Assembly (NCBI GenBank): GCA_030446945.1
Contig: JAUJMI010000229.1
Location: 1 to 6,356, forward strand
Source of the DNA: Longimicrobium sp.
GTDB lineage: Bacteria; Gemmatimonadota; Gemmatimonadetes; Longimicrobiales; Longimicrobiaceae
Direction: 5' to 3'
DNA: 6,356 bases
Position numbers and translations under genes: made by a program. This document shows positions 5,876 through 6,356 of this stretch, piece after piece; position 1 is the first letter of the stretch, and every line of letters begins with the position of its first letter. Under the pieces are notes generated by a model, which ran no database searches, was not told where the DNA came from, and was given only the letters and a program-made list of their open reading frames with translations.

Positions 5876-6280
5876 ATGGCGTATCCGCTGACAAAGCTGC
5901 AGCTCGCGATCATGGACGTGCTGTGGGCGCGGGGGGAAGCCACCGTGCTCGACATCCACGACGACCTCCGGGCCCAGCGGCGCATCGCACAATCCACTAT
6001 CGCGACTCTTCTGTCGCGCATGGAGGATCGGGAGATCGTGGACCACCGCGTTGAGAGTCGGCAGTACGTCTACCGCCCCCGGGTAAGCGAGGAGCAGGTA
6101 CGGCGGTCTGTGGTGCACGAGTTCTCCGAACTGACTGGGCGTCTCTTCTCGGGTGATGTCGCCGGACTCGTAAGCCAGCTCCTCAGTGCGCGCGACGTGC
6201 AGCCGGACGACTTGGCGCGAGCCCGCGAGATCATTGAAGAAAAGGAGCGTGAGCTCCGGGAACGGGAGGAAGGGAAATGA
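5876..6280 (+). CDS. blaI: BlaI/MecI/CopY-family transcriptional repressor
   Basis: This 134-residue repressor (penicillinase repressor family) pairs with an M56 sensor peptidase. Residues 5–70 form the winged helix with the family signature LTKLQLAIMDVLWARGEATV, the recognition region AQSTIATLLSRME, and the wing HRVESRQYVYRPRVS. Residues about 71–134 are the helical dimerisation domain (EFSELTGRLFSGDVAGLVSQLL) and end in a charged tail rich in Glu, Lys and Arg. ATG 5876 is chosen because GGAG at 5863–5866 lies nine bases upstream and homologues begin just before LTKLQL. Its stop overlaps the M56 gene start as ATGA. In the classical system, ligand sensing by BlaR1 leads to cleavage of BlaI and derepression. 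No β-lactamase or other target gene is visible, so the regulated output may lie outside the window or be the pair itself. Confidence 0.95.
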   Translation: MAYPLTKLQLAIMDVLWARGEATVLDIHDDLRAQRRIAQSTIATLLSRMEDREIVDHRVESRQYVYRPRVSEEQVRRSVVHEFSELTGRLFSGDVAGLVSQLLSARDVQPDDLARAREIIEEKERELREREEGK

Positions 6281-6356
6281 TACCGCTCACCCAGATCACG
6301 GGTTGGCTGGCCACGTACGCGCTGCACAGCACGCTGCTTCTGGGGATGGCGCTTCT
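6277..6356 (+). CDS. BlaR1/MecR1-like M56 peptidase, N-terminal fragment (runs off window)
   Basis: Only the first 26 codons are visible: MIPLTQITGWLATYALHST followed by LLLGMAL. A hydrophobic helix beginning near residue 8 fits the first transmembrane segment of an M56 (BlaR1-type) metallopeptidase. The start overlaps the blaI stop as ATGA and has a strong ribosome site (GGGAGGAAGGG, 6264–6274). Identity rests mainly on its position behind blaI. The catalytic HExxH and any sensor domain are outside the window. Confidence 0.8.
   Translation, partial: MIPLTQITGWLATYALHSTLLLGMAL

Overview
The window is GC-rich chromosomal DNA. The genes have strongly GC-biased third codon positions, and both GTG and ATG starts occur. 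A BlaI–M56 peptidase pair, a GntR(YtrA-type)–ABC transporter operon and a PAS histidine kinase with an RsbRD-like tail are combinations I associate with Gemmatimonadota such as the Longimicrobium group. This lineage guess rests on gene content and composition only and is weak.

Layout. (1) Positions 1–402 hold no recognisable gene. By eye they are less GC-rich than the rest, and they end in two perfectly abutting 20-bp repeats (358–397) followed by CCACA. This looks like the end of a transposon whose transposase is bound by repeated end sites (Tn7-like or IS21-like). (2) From 403 to 1265, minus strand, lies the N-terminal part of comM/yifB. It is cut inside the conserved Leu-Ile-Gly-Gly-Gly motif exactly where the element end begins. 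(3) After a divergent intergenic region comes a soluble PAS histidine kinase (1595–3466) with an unusual C-terminal helical domain after its ATPase domain. (4) Positions 3549–5481 are a tightly coupled operon of GntR regulator, ABC ATPase and permease, joined by ATGA overlaps. The permease loses its membrane-protein character near 5340 and looks broken. (5) Positions 5482–5875 are a scarred intergenic stretch with an 18-bp perfect palindrome, a minus-strand peptide resembling an outer-membrane β-barrel C-terminus, and an AT-rich promoter bracketed by direct repeats. (6) A blaI repressor (5876–6280) overlaps the start of a blaR1-like M56 membrane peptidase that runs off the window.

How it fits together. 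The GntR protein probably represses its own ABC transporter operon through an inverted repeat upstream. BlaI probably represses itself and the M56 sensor peptidase, which would relieve repression by proteolysis. The kinase is an orphan here, with no response regulator in view. Three remnants (comM, permease, barrel C-terminus) in about 6 kb mark this as a rearranged, accessory-type region. The best candidate for something notable is the element inserted in comM at the motif where, as I recall, Tn6022/AbaR-type islands insert in Acinetobacter.
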